Shown: positions 28,846 to 37,190 of the stretch, piece by piece
How the letters are laid out: each line of letters starts with the position of its first letter
Position numbering within the stretch: position 1 is the stretch's first letter
Assembly: GCF_029360645.1 (NCBI RefSeq)
Contig: NZ_JARDUA010000003.1
Span: 248,001-312,000, forward strand
Reading direction: 5' to 3'
Source: Pontibacter litorisediminis
Lineage (GTDB): Bacteria > Bacteroidota > Bacteroidia > Cytophagales > Hymenobacteraceae
DNA: 64,000 nt
Notes under the pieces: generated by a model
Database searches by the model: none
Seen by the model: only the letters and a program-made list of their open reading frames with translations
Told to the model about the DNA's origin: nothing
Made by a program: the position numbers and the translations under genes

Positions 28846-28895
28846 TTCTTCTGAAAGTATAGCTGCCAAAGTACAAAGCGGCCACCAAGTATAAA

Positions 28896-29840
28896 TTGAG
28901 CAAAGAGAAGTATACATACCTGATCAAGCAGAAGGCCAGTGAGTTGGGCTTTATGTACTGCGGCATCTCCCAGGCGGACTTTCTGGAGGAGGAGGCGCCC
29001 CGGCTGGAGCGTTGGCTGAACCAGCACATGCACGGGCAGATGCACTACATGGAGAACCACTTCGACAAGCGCCTCGACCCGCGCCTTTTGGTAGACGGAG
29101 CCAAATCGGTGGTATCATTGCTGCTTAATTATTACCCCGATAAGGAAGACCAGCAGCAGGAGGAGGATACGCTCAAGATCTCGAAGTACGCCTATGGCAC
29201 CGATTACCACTTCGTGATCAAAGACAAGCTGAAGACGCTGCTCAACTACATAAATGAGGAGATAGGGGAGGTAGGCGGCCGCTGCTTCGTGGATTCGGCG
29301 CCGGTGCTCGATAAGGCCTGGGCCAAGAAAAGCGGGCTGGGCTGGGTTGGCAAAAACTCCAACCTCATCACGCCGCAGGTGGGCAGCTTCTACTTTATCG
29401 CAGAGCTCATCATCGACCTGGAGCTGGACTACGACGGGCCCATCAAAGACTACTGTGGCTCCTGCACCCGCTGCCTCGATGCCTGCCCGACAGGCGCCAT
29501 CACCGAGCCCTACGTGGTGGACGGCAGCAAATGCATCTCCTACTTTACGATAGAGCTGAAGGACCAGCTGCCGCAGGAAATGAACGGGAAATTCGGGAAC
29601 TGGGTCTTCGGCTGCGACATCTGCCAGGACGTGTGCCCCTGGAACCGCTTCAGCAAACCGCACAACGAGCCCGCCTTTGCGCCGCACCCCCACCTGAAGG
29701 AGCTGAAGACCAGCGATTGGCAGGAGCTGACGCACGAGGTGTTCTCGCAGCTGTTCAAGAAGTCAGCTGTGAAGCGCACCGGCTACAACGGCCTGATACG
29801 CAACATCCGCTTTGTGCAGGGCGACCCGGAAAAGGAGTAG
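28896..29840 (+). CDS. queG: Epoxyqueuosine reductase QueG
   Basis: A 314-residue cobalamin- and iron-sulfur-dependent reductase that performs the last step of queuosine tRNA modification. It has the [13 protein letters not shown] segment with D133 as the probable proton donor, then GLGWVGKNS. Two [4Fe-4S] sets follow: [16 protein letters not shown] (Cys 187, 190, 193, 197) and Cys 213 with [11 protein letters not shown] (240, 243, 247). The start is unusual: the frame has no ATG between the stop at 28860 and the conserved N-terminus, and TTG at 28896 gives [19 protein letters not shown]. It is convergent with the gene at 29844. Confidence 0.94.
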   Translation: MSKEKYTYLIKQKASELGFMYCGISQADFLEEEAPRLERWLNQHMHGQMHYMENHFDKRLDPRLLVDGAKSVVSLLLNYYPDKEDQQQEEDTLKISKYAYGTDYHFVIKDKLKTLLNYINEEIGEVGGRCFVDSAPVLDKAWAKKSGLGWVGKNSNLITPQVGSFYFIAELIIDLELDYDGPIKDYCGSCTRCLDACPTGAITEPYVVDGSKCISYFTIELKDQLPQEMNGKFGNWVFGCDICQDVCPWNRFSKPHNEPAFAPHPHLKELKTSDWQELTHEVFSQLFKKSAVKRTGYNGLIRNIRFVQGDPEKE

Positions 29841-29843
29841 GTT

Positions 29844-30056
29844 TTATACCTGGTGCTTTAGGAAAACGCGGTTAAGGATGATCAGGTAAACCCCTGAGAA
29901 CTGGTCGTAGCACCATTGCTTTAGTTGCTCAATTTCCTCCTTCACGAGTACTCTAAAAGCCTTGCGCAGCTCTTTTTCAAACAACATCTTATCGAAGCTA
30001 ACCTTCACTAAGATCGTTTTAACGTATTCCAGCATTTTGGATAAATAGTAAGCCAT
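29844..30056 (-). CDS. Conserved hypothetical small protein, 70 aa
   Basis: A 70-residue helical, basic protein: MAYYLSKMLEYVKTILVKVSFDKML at the start, then a charged helix FEKELRKAFRVLVKEEIEQLKQWC. The ATG at 30056 is chosen because this motif is the natural N-terminus; the frame continues upstream to 30110. The pattern resembles a short family I associate with Bacteroidota genomes. The gene ends 3 bases from the queG stop. Function unknown. Confidence 0.6.
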   Translation of the reverse strand: MAYYLSKMLEYVKTILVKVSFDKMLFEKELRKAFRVLVKEEIEQLKQWCYDQFSGVYLIILNRVFLKHQV

Positions 30057-30401
30057 TTTTGGTAATCTGGTTATACTTACGACTGAGTTAAAATTTGGTG
30101 ATGATTTCACGTTATATTTATATTTAACATAAGTATGGTGTTGGTTTTTGTTGTAAAAGTATAATCGCGCAGGGCACTTTAAAGGAATAAAGGATCGGCC
30201 GCGAAACGAGCCTCATACTTCTGCCAGTGGCCCTGGCGTTATGGTGTTGGGCGCCCCAGGCAGCAGAGGCGGGTATCCCCTGCAGGAGGTGCAGGCTTGC
30301 GGCATAGCCTGCCTTTATAAAAGCAACGTGGCCACTTCCGAAAAAGTATTAAATTTGCTCTTACACCATATACCAAGTGCCGCAGCAGTGCGGCCCATGC
30401 C
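30057..30401. other. Intergenic region ahead of the BatD gene
   Basis: AT-rich at its left half, GC-rich after 30180. No gene is seen. It contains a small GCAGGCT / AGCCTGC hairpin near 30292 and the -7 box at 30350-30357. Confidence 0.6.
30350..30357 (+). promoter_or_regulatory. TAnnTTTG -7 box ahead of the BatD gene
   Basis: TAAATTTG matches the consensus and lies 44 bases before the ATG at 30402. Confidence 0.5.
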
Positions 30402-31844
30402 ATGCGAGCTTTAGCCCTTTCCATCATACTCTGCCTTATGCTGTTTGCGCCTGCCCTGGCGCAGCAGGTGGCGATAGAGTTGGGCAAGAGCTCGCTGCCG
30501 CTAAATCAGTATTATACTATTTCGCTGAGGCTGCAGAACCAGCAGCTGCAGGAGTATACCCCTTTCCCCGAGATCGAGGGCTTCAAAAAAAGCAACAGGT
30601 ACTCCTCCACCAAAACCATTATCACAGGCGGTAACACCACCACGATCCTTACCATCACGCAGAACTATGCCGCCCTCGACGAAGGCACCTATACCTTGAA
30701 GCCTTTCAACATGAAGGTAAACGGGCAGACGCTGGAGTCGGAGGGGGTGACGATAACCGTGACGGAGATGCAGGCCGAGGTGCCGCAGGACGCCAACCTG
30801 CCCCCCGACATGGTGGTGCCGGAGGAGGAGCAGCAGCAGGTAGAGCAGGAGGCAGAGTTCATCGAAAAAGACGATAACGCCTTCCTGACGCTTTACACCA
30901 ACAAGGATGAGGTATTTGTGGGCGAGGGGGTGAACGTGGTCTTATACTTTTACCTGGCCGAGCAAGACCAGCGCCTGCTCGATTTCTATGACTTCGCCAA
31001 CCAGATGAACGGCATCCTGCGGCAGCTTAAGCAGTCGCATGTGTGGGAGGAGACGTTTGACTTTACAGAGATAACGCCGGAGCAGGTAACCGTTCAGGGC
31101 GAGCCGTACCTGCGTTTCAGGCTCTACGAGGCAGTGCTTTACCCCATCACGGCCAAGCAACTGTCGTTCCCGCAGCTGAAGCTGCAGATGATAAAGTATA
31201 AAGTGGCCAAGCACCCGACGCTGCTCACGCAGGACCGGCAGGAGGGGTACAAAACCTTCTACTCCAGGCCGCGAGAGGTGCAGGTAAAAGAGCTGCCGCC
31301 GCACCCGCTGCGCGATGTAGTGCCCGTCGGGGATTATCGCCTGCAGGAGCGGCTGTCGCAGGAGGTGGTGCCGGTGAACAAGACCTTTACCTATGTGTTT
31401 CAGGTGGATGGTACAGGCAACCTGTCCGCCATCATGCCGCCATCGCCGGAGGCACCGCCCGGGCTGGACTTTTTCCCGCCCGACGTGCACCAGGATGTCA
31501 CCCGGCGCGCCGGCACGGTTATGGGCTCCAAGCGCTTCTCTTTTACCCTGATTGGGCGCGAGGCCGGCACTTACGACATGGGGCGCAAACTGGAGTGGGT
31601 GTACTTTAACCCTATCACCGCTGCCTACGACACACTGCGCCCATCGCTTAGGGTTCAGGTAACCGGTGTCCCCGACAGTGATGCCCAGGTTATGTCGCGC
31701 GACCTGGGGTCTTTCTACAAAATCATTCAAAACGAAGATAACAGCCTGGTAAGCGTGCACCTGTTGGATCAGATCAAGCGCTACACCAATGTTATTCTGC
31801 TGGTGCTACTGGCAGTGTCAACCTTTGTCTTTATAAAACGATAA
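30402..31844 (+). CDS. batD: BatD-family protein
   Basis: A 480-residue exported protein of the BatD (oxygen tolerance) family. The signal peptide is [22 protein letters not shown] beta-rich body of immunoglobulin-like repeats follows (for example [12 protein letters not shown] and [17 protein letters not shown]). The last 20 residues are a membrane helix ending in KR. An acidic, glutamine-rich linker (about 130-150) separates the first domain from the rest. BatD proteins work with MoxR ATPases and BatA/BatB VWA proteins at the inner membrane, but no other bat gene is adjacent. aroC begins 2 bases after its stop. Confidence 0.85.
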   Translation: MRALALSIILCLMLFAPALAQQVAIELGKSSLPLNQYYTISLRLQNQQLQEYTPFPEIEGFKKSNRYSSTKTIITGGNTTTILTITQNYAALDEGTYTLKPFNMKVNGQTLESEGVTITVTEMQAEVPQDANLPPDMVVPEEEQQQVEQEAEFIEKDDNAFLTLYTNKDEVFVGEGVNVVLYFYLAEQDQRLLDFYDFANQMNGILRQLKQSHVWEETFDFTEITPEQVTVQGEPYLRFRLYEAVLYPITAKQLSFPQLKLQMIKYKVAKHPTLLTQDRQEGYKTFYSRPREVQVKELPPHPLRDVVPVGDYRLQERLSQEVVPVNKTFTYVFQVDGTGNLSAIMPPSPEAPPGLDFFPPDVHQDVTRRAGTVMGSKRFSFTLIGREAGTYDMGRKLEWVYFNPITAAYDTLRPSLRVQVTGVPDSDAQVMSRDLGSFYKIIQNEDNSLVSVHLLDQIKRYTNVILLVLLAVSTFVFIKR

Positions 31845-31846
31845 CT

Positions 31847-32926
31847 ATGAGCAATTCCTACGGAAAGCTTTTCCGGATAACAACCTTTGGCGAGTCACAC
31901 GGTGCGGCTGTGGGAGTGATTGTGGATGGCTGCCCTGCCGGCCTCGAGATCAGCACCGAAGAGATACAGCATGCGCTGGACCGCCGCCGCCCCGGCCAGT
32001 CCGACATCACCACGCCCCGCAAGGAGGAGGACAGGGTGACGGTACTTTCGGGCATCTTCGAGGGCAAGACCACCGGTACGCCCATTGCCATGGTTGTGAA
32101 CAACAAAGACCAGCACAGCCACGACTACAGCCACATTCAGCACGCCTTCCGGCCTTCTCACGCTGACTATACTTACTCTGCCAAGTATGGCACCCGCGAT
32201 TACCGGGGCGGTGGGCGCAGCTCTGCCCGCGAAACAGTGGCCCGTGTGGCCGCCGGCGCGCTGGCAGCCAAACTGCTGCAGCTCCACGGCATTACGGTGC
32301 AAAGCTATGTATCGCAGGTGGGGAGCGTGAAACTGCGCAAGCCATACTACAAGCTAGACCTGAGCCAGATCGACTCGAACAAGGTGCGCTGCCCCGACGG
32401 GAAGGTAGCCGCCCGCATGATTGGGCTGGTAGAGGAGGCCCGCGATACCCTGGATACCATAGGCGGTGTGGTAAGCTGCGTAGTGAAGGGAGTGCCGGCC
32501 GGGTTGGGAGAGCCTGTTTTCGATAAGCTGCACGCCGAGCTAGGGAAGGCCATGCTAAGTATAAACGCTGTGAAAGGCTTTGAGTACGGCAGCGGTTTTG
32601 AGGGCGTGAAGATGCGCGGCTCCGAGCATAACGACCAGTTCTATACCGATGAGGAAGGCAACGTCCGCACCCGCACCAACAACTCGGGTGGCATACAGGG
32701 CGGCATCAGCAACGGGCAGGACATCTACTTTAACGTAGCCTTTAAGCCGGTAGCCACCATCCTGCAGCCCCAAACAACCATCAACGATGCCGGCGAGGAA
32801 ATCACCCTGCAGGGCAAAGGCCGCCACGACCCTTGTGTGCTGCCCCGTGCCGTGCCTATTGTAGATGCCATGGCCGCGCTTGTGCTAGCTGATTTCCTGC
32901 TGCGCCAGCAGGCAAACAAAGTATAA
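31847..32926 (+). CDS. aroC: Chorismate synthase
   Basis: A 359-residue chorismate synthase, the last shared step of aromatic amino-acid biosynthesis (EPSP to chorismate, reduced flavin required). The three family signatures are present: [18 protein letters not shown] at the start, [18 protein letters not shown] in the middle and [18 protein letters not shown] near the end. The length is normal. It follows batD by only 2 bases, so the two are likely translated from one message, an unusual pairing of an envelope gene with a housekeeping enzyme. Confidence 0.97.
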   Translation: MSNSYGKLFRITTFGESHGAAVGVIVDGCPAGLEISTEEIQHALDRRRPGQSDITTPRKEEDRVTVLSGIFEGKTTGTPIAMVVNNKDQHSHDYSHIQHAFRPSHADYTYSAKYGTRDYRGGGRSSARETVARVAAGALAAKLLQLHGITVQSYVSQVGSVKLRKPYYKLDLSQIDSNKVRCPDGKVAARMIGLVEEARDTLDTIGGVVSCVVKGVPAGLGEPVFDKLHAELGKAMLSINAVKGFEYGSGFEGVKMRGSEHNDQFYTDEEGNVRTRTNNSGGIQGGISNGQDIYFNVAFKPVATILQPQTTINDAGEEITLQGKGRHDPCVLPRAVPIVDAMAALVLADFLLRQQANKV

Positions 32927-32944
32927 CAGGCCGCTCTCCCGGAG

Positions 32945-33607
32945 CTAGTCTTTTTCCTCAGAAGCCTGCCGTGCCTTTTTGCGGGTGCGGGAGGCTTTTT
33001 TCTTGTTGCCGATCGGAATGCCCAGTAGCTTAACGTCGCTGGGCACCATGTAGCGGCGCTGTTGCTGGCTGCCCACCTGCATCAGCCCATACTTTGCGTT
33101 CGTTTCCGCATCCATAGCCCGCATCTTGGTAAGGTCCTTTCCCTCCAGTGGCCCCAGGTCCACTTCCGGCTCCGGCTCCTGTGGCAGCTTCACCTTAGAC
33201 AGCGCCTCCCGTAGCTCCCGCTCCGTAGCCCAAGGCATCACGTCCACCGTGGGCAGCTCGGTGGAGTTCTCGAGGAGATATATAATGGTGGAGTAGCTGT
33301 TGCCGCTAAAGGTGTGCGGGATGCGCAGGAACTGTTTCTGGTAGCCTAATGCCGCCACCACCACGCTGTCGCCGGGCAGCACCGGCAGCGAAAAAAAGCC
33401 GCCTTGGCCCGTGTTTGTGCCGCGGTTGGTTTGCGGCACAAACACGGCCACGCCGGCCAACCCCACGGCACTGTCGCCCGCCACCACCATTCCAGACAGT
33501 TGCACCGCCTGTTTCTGCTGCTGCGCCAACCCCTGCCCAGGCCAAAGCATAAGCAGCAGCGCGAAAACGGAAAGAAGGGGGTACGGGATATGTTTGCTGT
33601 GTTTCAT
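32945..33607 (-). CDS. CarboxypepD_reg-like exported protein
   Basis: A 220-residue exported protein. A signal peptide is followed by a carboxypeptidase-regulatory-like beta-sandwich (about 37-110: LSGMVVAGDSAVGLAGVAVFV, TNTGQGGFFSLPVLPGDSVVVAALGY). The second half is charged and ends in a very basic, low-complexity tail (GNKKKASRTRKKARQ). Such domains are common at the start of TonB-dependent receptors but also occur alone. It is convergent with aroC and has no clear terminator. Confidence 0.75.
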   Translation of the reverse strand: MKHSKHIPYPLLSVFALLLMLWPGQGLAQQQKQAVQLSGMVVAGDSAVGLAGVAVFVPQTNRGTNTGQGGFFSLPVLPGDSVVVAALGYQKQFLRIPHTFSGNSYSTIIYLLENSTELPTVDVMPWATERELREALSKVKLPQEPEPEVDLGPLEGKDLTKMRAMDAETNAKYGLMQVGSQQQRRYMVPSDVKLLGIPIGNKKKASRTRKKARQASEEKD

Positions 33608-33786
33608 AGCTGGTGGTGTGGGCGGTGCGCAATGTTATCGTATGGTAGAAAAATCCATATTAATAAACATATATATAAGAACGATAATGTGTTTGGATTA
33701 TTGCCTATTCGGTTGTGAGGCAGTGGGTAATGTGAGCATGGCAGGCGGCAAACCAAATGAAAAGTATTTGGCTGCCTCTCAAAAGC

Positions 33787-33825
33787 AAAACAGCCGCCCC
33801 TGCTAAGCAAAGGCGGCTGTTTTTA
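33787..33825 (-). terminator. Terminator of the antiporter gene
   Basis: A 12-bp stem AAAACAGCCGCC / GGCGGCTGTTTT with a 13-base loop, 16 bases past the antiporter stop. A TATACTTTATACTT double word follows at 33824-33837. Confidence 0.8.
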
Positions 33826-33840
33826 TACTTTATACTTGTC

Positions 33841-35232
33841 TTAGAAGAGCTTCAGGTGCACCACCAAGAACCACACCAGCGCCAGGATTGGCAGCAGGAA
33901 CGGAATAGAGTAGCGCAGGACATAGGCGAAGAAAGTAGGCATTTTAATACCGGCACTCTCGGCAATGGCTTTCACCATGAAGTTAGGCCCGTTACCAATG
34001 TAGGTAAAGGCTCCGAAAAGTACGGCGGCCAGAGAGATAGCCTCCAGCTGTACTAGCGTTTCGATGCCGCCGACAGAGGTGCCTGCCGCGAAATGGCGCA
34101 CATCCGTAACGCTGCTCTGTGCCAGGTCATACTTAGCCATGGCCAGCGACAGGAAGTTGGCATAGGTCGGGGCGTTGTCCAGGAAGCCGGAAAGCGAGCC
34201 CGTTGCCCAATACAGGAAGCTAGGCGTGATGTACTGCGAAAACTGCGGAGACGATGCGATTTGGGCAGACAGTTGCAGGGCCGGCATCATGGTAAAGAAG
34301 ATACCAAAGAACAGGAACACTACCTCCAGGATAGGGTGGAAGTTGAAGTGGTTGCCGGCCAGCGCTGTTTTGCTGGAGAAACGGAAGCACAAAAAGGCCG
34401 CAGAAAGCTGGATGATCTCGCGAAGGAAAGAAATCTTGGCGCCGTCATAGTAGATGTGTGGCAGCCCGTCAATCACGTTCGGGTCCAGGAACACGGCACC
34501 GATGATGATCGCCAGCCAGAACAGGTTGCGCTTGCCTGTAAAGTGGAATTCTGTTTTGGCCTCGTTCTTCGCCACCACTTCTGGGCGTGGCGTAAACTCT
34601 GTCTCTTTGTTGCGACGGTCTACCAGGAAGAAAAGGAAGCAAAGCAGTGCGATAGATGCCATCCAAGGAACGAACAGGTGCTGCAGTGTCCAGAAGAACG
34701 GAACCCCTTTGATAAAGCCAATGAATAGCGGCGGATCTCCCAGTGGCGTAAGCAAACCACCTGCGTTACTCACAATAAAGATGAAGAATACGATCTGGTA
34801 AGGCTTGATGCGGTGGTTGTTAAGCCGGATGAACGGGCGGATAAGCAGCAATGAGGCGCCGGTTGTGCCAATAAAGTTTGCCAATATAGCGCCAACAGCC
34901 ACAAGTGCAACGTTCATAAGAGGTGTAGCCCGTGCATTTACATTCAGATATATTCCCCCTGCTGCAATGTAAAGTGAGCTTAGTAGTGCTGCAAATGTTA
35001 TGTACTCTGCCAGTGTATGAACCGGCATGTGTATATCCCCGAGTACAAAAAGATAGTAAGCTAACACCGTTAAGCCAAGCACAACGGCTACTGTTTTATA
35101 ATTGTGCTCCCAGAAATGTCCAAAAAAGATCGGTCCGGCAGCGATCATGCCTATCAAGAGCAGAAAAGGCATGATCAGGAACATGGGTAAGGCATGCTGG
35201 GCCTGTGCCAGTAGGATAAAATTGTCTACCAT
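33841..35232 (-). CDS. Sodium:proton antiporter, NhaD/ArsB-like
   Basis: A 463-residue membrane protein with about 11-12 hydrophobic segments. It has the family features of NhaD-type ion transporters: FIGTTGASLLLIRPFIRLN, FIFIVSNAGGLLTPLGDPPLFIGF (the conserved GDPP loop), and DNAPTYANFLSLAM, where family members have their second ion-binding loop. The predicted role is Na+/H+ exchange at the inner membrane. It could alternatively carry another anion or cation of the IT superfamily. It appears single-gene, with terminator. Confidence 0.85.
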   Translation of the reverse strand: MVDNFILLAQAQHALPMFLIMPFLLLIGMIAAGPIFFGHFWEHNYKTVAVVLGLTVLAYYLFVLGDIHMPVHTLAEYITFAALLSSLYIAAGGIYLNVNARATPLMNVALVAVGAILANFIGTTGASLLLIRPFIRLNNHRIKPYQIVFFIFIVSNAGGLLTPLGDPPLFIGFIKGVPFFWTLQHLFVPWMASIALLCFLFFLVDRRNKETEFTPRPEVVAKNEAKTEFHFTGKRNLFWLAIIIGAVFLDPNVIDGLPHIYYDGAKISFLREIIQLSAAFLCFRFSSKTALAGNHFNFHPILEVVFLFFGIFFTMMPALQLSAQIASSPQFSQYITPSFLYWATGSLSGFLDNAPTYANFLSLAMAKYDLAQSSVTDVRHFAAGTSVGGIETLVQLEAISLAAVLFGAFTYIGNGPNFMVKAIAESAGIKMPTFFAYVLRYSIPFLLPILALVWFLVVHLKLF

Positions 35233-35661
35233 GGTGTGGATTAGTTCGGTTTAGATTTTTTGTTGTGCAGCACAAAGATACATTTTCTGGGCTAAATAGC
35301 TAAGGGAAACCGCCACCTGAAAGCTAATTTAATGTACCTACATGGAGCAGCAGGAGCAGTAAAAGCAGTGAGCGCGTAAAACAGAAAGGAGCCAGTGCTG
35401 CCGTAAAAATAAGCCTGACTCCAGGTTGCTGGCCTTGCACGGTTTTGCACTATTCCTCTTTTCTGTTTTTGCCCTGCGGCCTGCTTTGGAAGGCATGGCA
35501 GCACATGGGGGTAAGGTTACGGCATTGGGGGCACTTCTCTTGCGGCTAGCCAGGGGCGGCGAGTGAGGAATTCGACTGGCTGTGCACTTGTCGTAAATAA
35601 TGCCTAATTTTGGAAACTTAATGCAACACCCACAGGTTTTAACATTAAACAGCGAAAAATC
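35233..35661. other. Intergenic region, no gene seen
   Basis: A 429-base gap between divergent genes. A 70-codon minus-strand frame here has no plausible protein features. A possible -7 box TAATTTTG sits at 35605-35612, ahead of the Nfu gene. Confidence 0.55.
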
Positions 35662-36276
35662 ATGACAGAAAATAAAGAAAAGATGGTTTCTGTGTACGCA
35701 GAGGCTAACCCCAACCCCGAGTCGATGAAGTTTGTGATGAACGTGCAGATGCTGCCTGACGGGCAGAGCGTGGACTATCCGAACGTGGAGAGCGCGCTGG
35801 AGTCGCCGCTGGCACAGGAGCTGTTCAACTTCGACTATGTATCGCGTGTGTTTATAGCAAGTAACTTTGTTACTGTTACAAAAACTGCTGATTTAGAGTG
35901 GGTGAAAATCATCCCGGAGCTGCGCACCTTCCTGAAGTCTTATGTAGAGGCAGGTGGCCCGATTTTTACCGAAGGCTTTTCTGCTGCCAAAGCGGAGCCA
36001 GTGGCTGCCGGTAACGGGGAAGCATCAGCCGAGGATGCCGAAATCTCTAAGAAGGTGATCGACCTGCTGGAGAACTATGTGCGCCCAGCCGTAGAGCAGG
36101 ATGGCGGTAACATCACGTTCAAGTCTTACCATGATGGCGTCGTGACAGTACACCTGCAGGGCTCCTGCAGCGGCTGCCCGTCTGCTACCGTAACACTGAA
36201 GGCGGGTATCGAGAACCTGCTCAAGCGCATGGTGCCTGAGGTGAAAGAAGTAGTTGCCGACGGCGTGATGGTATAA
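35662..36276 (+). CDS. Nfu/NifU-type iron-sulfur scaffold protein
   Basis: A 204-residue two-domain Fe-S protein. The N-terminal Nfu domain (about 8-105, EANPNPESMKFVMN and the EGF end) is joined by a short linker to a C-terminal NifU domain (about 127-200, EQDGGNITFKSY) with the cluster-binding CSGC motif at C169 and C172. These proteins carry [4Fe-4S] clusters to apo-enzymes. The two-domain layout is the Nfu type common in Bacteroidota and mitochondria. It has its own terminator. Confidence 0.93.
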   Translation: MTENKEKMVSVYAEANPNPESMKFVMNVQMLPDGQSVDYPNVESALESPLAQELFNFDYVSRVFIASNFVTVTKTADLEWVKIIPELRTFLKSYVEAGGPIFTEGFSAAKAEPVAAGNGEASAEDAEISKKVIDLLENYVRPAVEQDGGNITFKSYHDGVVTVHLQGSCSGCPSATVTLKAGIENLLKRMVPEVKEVVADGVMV

Positions 36277-36297
36277 GCACTCAAACCATAAAGTTTA

Positions 36298-36338
36298 AAC
36301 GCAGCAGCCAGCCTCGTTCAGGGGCTGGCTGCTGCGTT
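36298..36338 (+). terminator. Terminator of the Nfu gene
   Basis: A perfect 16-bp stem AACGCAGCAGCCAGCC / GGCTGGCTGCTGCGTT with a 9-base loop, 22 bases past the stop. Confidence 0.85.
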
Positions 36339-37137
36339 TATAGGGTTATTTTCTGATTATTTCCTGGCGGAGGTGTCTGCTTGTGCCTTTGCCATTGCTC
36401 TTTGCAACTGGAACCAAGTTATACTTATTAGCCACAGTTCTTCCATCGCTGGCGCGGGTTTTTTAGACCGTGCTGTTTTATACTTGCTTATCTTCCGCTG
36501 TTCCTGACATCCTTGTCCGTTACATTGACTGCTGCTGATTTCCTATTCCGCGTAAACAGTGCTTCGTACTTGCCTCTGTTCCAACCTTTGCTGGTGCAAG
36601 CGTCCGCTTCTGCCTTTTCTTAACCTCTACTTTTGCAGTTGAAATCAAGCTATCCGCTAGCGCGAGCTTGTAGCTCGTGCGTTCCCTTTTGCTACAGCAT
36701 CTCGTAGCTTGAACCAAGCTATCTTTGTTAGCTACTGCTGATCCTACAGACTTACAAGCCTACAGTTGCATAGTATGCTTTGGTCCCCTCCAGGCCGGGA
36801 GGCCTCATCTTTGGGCATCGCGCTGTGTTCCCTCCTGCGCCAGGGCGCTGCCGCTTGCGCGGCACCGGATCTCACAAGGCGCTCAACCCAAAGACTGGGA
36901 TCAGCTTTCGATAGCAGCTGCCTCTGCTATGGATAAGTAATGGCCGTGGCTATTGAAGGGGCAGGGGATGAAAGCGCCTGCGCAAATTCCCCTCCTCTGA
37001 ACTGGCCAGAGTATGAGTTTATAGCTAGCGATCGTTGCTCTGGGGGTAGGTTCCCCGAATAGCCAAAGCGACAGCGTTGCGACTTGTGCAATGGCAGCTA
37101 AAGAACCCGATCTCCAAGTATGGGAAGAAAGGGAAAC
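36339..37137. other. Large non-coding gap with repeat copy B
   Basis: About 800 bases with no credible gene; a 71-codon open frame at 36725-36940 crosses repeated sequence. The right part (about 36590-37010) is a copy of the dispersed repeat. The left part carries further degenerate phrases and the palindrome CGAGC-TTGTA-GCTCG at 36663-36677. Confidence 0.7.
36590..37010 (+). repeat. Dispersed degenerate repeat, copy B
   Basis: Aligns to copy A from the CAGACTTACA-CCTACAGTT block through CAGGCCGGGAGGCCTC, ACTGGGAT, TTCGATAGC and GAAGGGGCAGGGG to the CCTC...AACTGG end. It shares GCGCTCAACCCAAAGA with the inverse of copy C. Divergence is heavy and scattered, so it is an old element. Confidence 0.72.
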
Positions 37138-37171
37138 AAAAAAGCCCGGGGCTACTGCCCCGGGCTTTTTT
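37138..37171 (-). terminator. secDF terminator
   Basis: A perfect 14-bp stem AAAAAAGCCCGGGG / CCCCGGGCTTTTTT with a 6-base loop, 19 bases past the secDF stop. Confidence 0.92.
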
Positions 37172-37190
37172 GTTTATGCTACAGTGGTTC

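Noticed and set aside
35292..35504. 70-codon - strand frame in the antiporter-Nfu gap
   Set aside because: No start context, no domain and irregular codon use; treated as non-coding.
36725..36940. 71-codon frame in repeat copy B
   Set aside because: Not preserved in the other repeat copies and without protein features.
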